Positions 62,888 through 64,000 of a stretch of 64,000 nt of DNA are shown in pieces. Below the pieces are notes generated by a model that saw nothing but the letters and a program-made list of their open reading frames with translations, was not told where the DNA came from and did no database searches. Each line of letters begins with the position of its first letter. The first letter of the stretch is position 1. The DNA is from Paenibacillaceae bacterium. GTDB taxonomy: Bacteria > Bacillota > Bacilli > Paenibacillales > CANHGK01. Made by a program: the position numbers and the translations under genes. The stretch covers positions 86,377-150,376 of the forward strand of contig CANHGK010000003.1 of NCBI GenBank assembly GCA_947460235.1, written 5' to 3'.

Positions 62888-64000
62888 CTAAAAACTGGAA
62901 TACAACTTAAACATTGGCGACATCACGGCAAGCACGATAATCCCGATGGTTCCTGCAAGGAACACAATCATTAATGGTTCAATCAGTGACTTAATCCGGT
63001 CAGTCATCATATCAACATCCTGCTCATAAAAATCGGCAACCTTCTGTAAAGTCACATCCAACGCTCCAGTTTGTTCACCGAGCGCAAGCATTTGGACGAC
63101 CATCGGCGGAAAAACCCAGTTGTCCTTATACGGTTCTGCAAGTGGACGGCCTTGACTTAATCCTTCGCGCGATTCTTTGATCACTTTGATGACGACTTCA
63201 TTGCCAATAATCAATCCGATGATATGCAACATTTGCAGCATCGGAACAGCTGCCGCATAGAGCGTACTAAAAGTACGACAAAACCGAGCCATACTTTGCT
63301 TATGGATCAACATGCCAAACACCGGCAATTTGAGCATCATATAATCCAAAATGTATCTACCTCGTTCAAATGTCCTCATCCATCTCGTCAAAAACACGGG
63401 AATAATACATAGGACCAACAGTAAAAACCAATGATCAACAATCCAATTACTGACGCCCATGACAATGATTGTCGGCAACGGAAGTTCAACCTTCAATTGC
63501 TTGAAGTTGTCCACAAAACGAGGAACAACGAAAATCAACAGCGCCGCAACCACGATAATTGTAATTATTCCGACAACGACTGGATAGATCAATGCGGATT
63601 TCACTTTGGATTTGGTATACCTGTCTTTTTCGAAAAATGACGCTGACCGTTCCAACATTTCGTCCATGTTTCCACTAATTTCACCAGCACGAACCATGTT
63701 CGTGAATAATTGGGAAAAAATATGTGGGTGTCTCGAGCACGCTGCAGAAAGTTGTGAACCTTGAACCAAATCATCAACAATTTCTTTGAGCACTGCTTTC
63801 AACACTTTACTTTCCGACTGTTGGCGCAGTACCTCCATCGCTTCCACCAAGTTAATTCCTGATTTATACAATGTTGCTAGTTGTCGACAAAACACAACGA
63901 AATCATCAATATTCACGGTCGGCTTAAATCCTAAATCTTTCATCCAGACCGATTGACTCGTATCATTCATTTTCAACACATAGTAGCCATTATCCTTTAA
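62888..64000 (-). CDS. pilC: Type IV pilus inner-membrane platform protein PilC, N-terminus cut by window end
   Basis: The visible part is 370 residues, and the frame is open to the window edge; the last bases read LKDNGYYVLKM, the end of the usual N-terminal PilC/GspF segment, so roughly 25-35 residues are missing. Two GspF domains are present: FCRQLATLYKSGINLVEAME with three membrane helices, and FCRTFSTLYAAAVPMLQML with GEQTGALDVTLQKVADFYEQDV. It is the membrane base on which the pilus motors act. pilB and pilT are expected upstream, beyond the window. Confidence 0.93.
   Translation of the reverse strand, partial: LKDNGYYVLKMNDTSQSVWMKDLGFKPTVNIDDFVVFCRQLATLYKSGINLVEAMEVLRQQSESKVLKAVLKEIVDDLVQGSQLSAACSRHPHIFSQLFTNMVRAGEISGNMDEMLERSASFFEKDRYTKSKVKSALIYPVVVGIITIIVVAALLIFVVPRFVDNFKQLKVELPLPTIIVMGVSNWIVDHWFLLLVLCIIPVFLTRWMRTFERGRYILDYMMLKLPVFGMLIHKQSMARFCRTFSTLYAAAVPMLQMLHIIGLIIGNEVVIKVIKESREGLSQGRPLAEPYKDNWVFPPMVVQMLALGEQTGALDVTLQKVADFYEQDVDMMTDRIKSLIEPLMIVFLAGTIGIIVLAVMSPMFKLYSSF

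Noticed and set aside
1..64000. tRNA, rRNA, CRISPR arrays, insertion sequences, prophage genes, attachment sites
   Set aside because: None recognised on reading both strands; no transposase, integrase or repeat-spacer pattern was seen.

Overview
The window looks like chromosomal DNA of an aerobic, endospore-forming member of the Bacillota, class Bacilli. The evidence is CcpA, a bacilliredoxin-type YtxJ, CotF-like spore coat proteins, a leuS T-box, a Fur-controlled FTR1 permease, strong AGGAGG ribosome sites, and long runs of gene order that I recall from Bacillus subtilis. GC is moderate. A complete type IV pilus module of the PilMNO type, a TyrZ-type TyrRS and lipid acyltransferases point away from Bacillus itself, towards something like Alicyclobacillaceae or Paenibacillaceae. 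The family is inference.

Layout. 1-6.4 kb (minus): translation and secretion operon ylxM-ffh-rpsP-khpA-[stalk protein on plus]-rimM-trmD-rplS-lepB-rbgA, with a MarR gene divergent from rplS. 6.5-21.7 kb: orphan radical SAM protein, rpsD with an S4-type leader, then a minus-strand cassette of an OlsB-like N-acyltransferase, an LpxL-like acyltransferase and a PAP2 phosphatase. Next come tyrS, a class A PBP, a gene-free stretch, the FTR1 iron permease with two Fur boxes, acsA, mtnN, ccpA and ytxJ. The backbone rpsD-tyrS-acsA-ccpA-ytxJ is shared with B. subtilis, so the cassette, PBP and FTR1 look like lineage-specific insertions.

21.8-38.7 kb: YgiT-like protein, ptsG-ptsI-pfpI, two coat proteins, then chrA-crcB-crcB-aroA-yccU and gnd-aroK, a plus-strand rhodanese, a lysozyme-like secreted protein that seems to start at CTG, an orphan hybrid histidine kinase, and leuCD. 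38.8-54.2 kb (all minus): yqeG-yqeH-aroE-nadD-yqeK-rsfS-cvfB-yqeM, an RND exporter, leuS behind a T-box, and comEA-comEB-comEC. 54.3-64 kb: type IV pilus cluster. It holds pilC (cut by the window end), two major-pilin-like genes flanking the prepilin peptidase, two plus-strand pseudopilins, a PilX-like/bactofilin-like protein, pilM, pilN, pilO and a stalk-domain protein.

How they work together: housekeeping translation and ribosome assembly genes, carbon control (CcpA, PTS, acetyl-CoA synthetase, Gnd), aromatic amino acid synthesis (AroA, AroK, AroE) and leucine supply (LeuCD plus T-box-controlled LeuRS) surround envelope functions. DNA-uptake genes (ComEA/EB/EC) sit close to a PilMNO-type pilus. 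The most novel-looking unit is the OlsB-like/LpxL-like/PAP2 cassette, which could make an amino-acid-containing (ornithine-lipid-like) membrane lipid in a single-membrane spore-former. I see no tRNA, rRNA, insertion sequence, prophage or CRISPR array.
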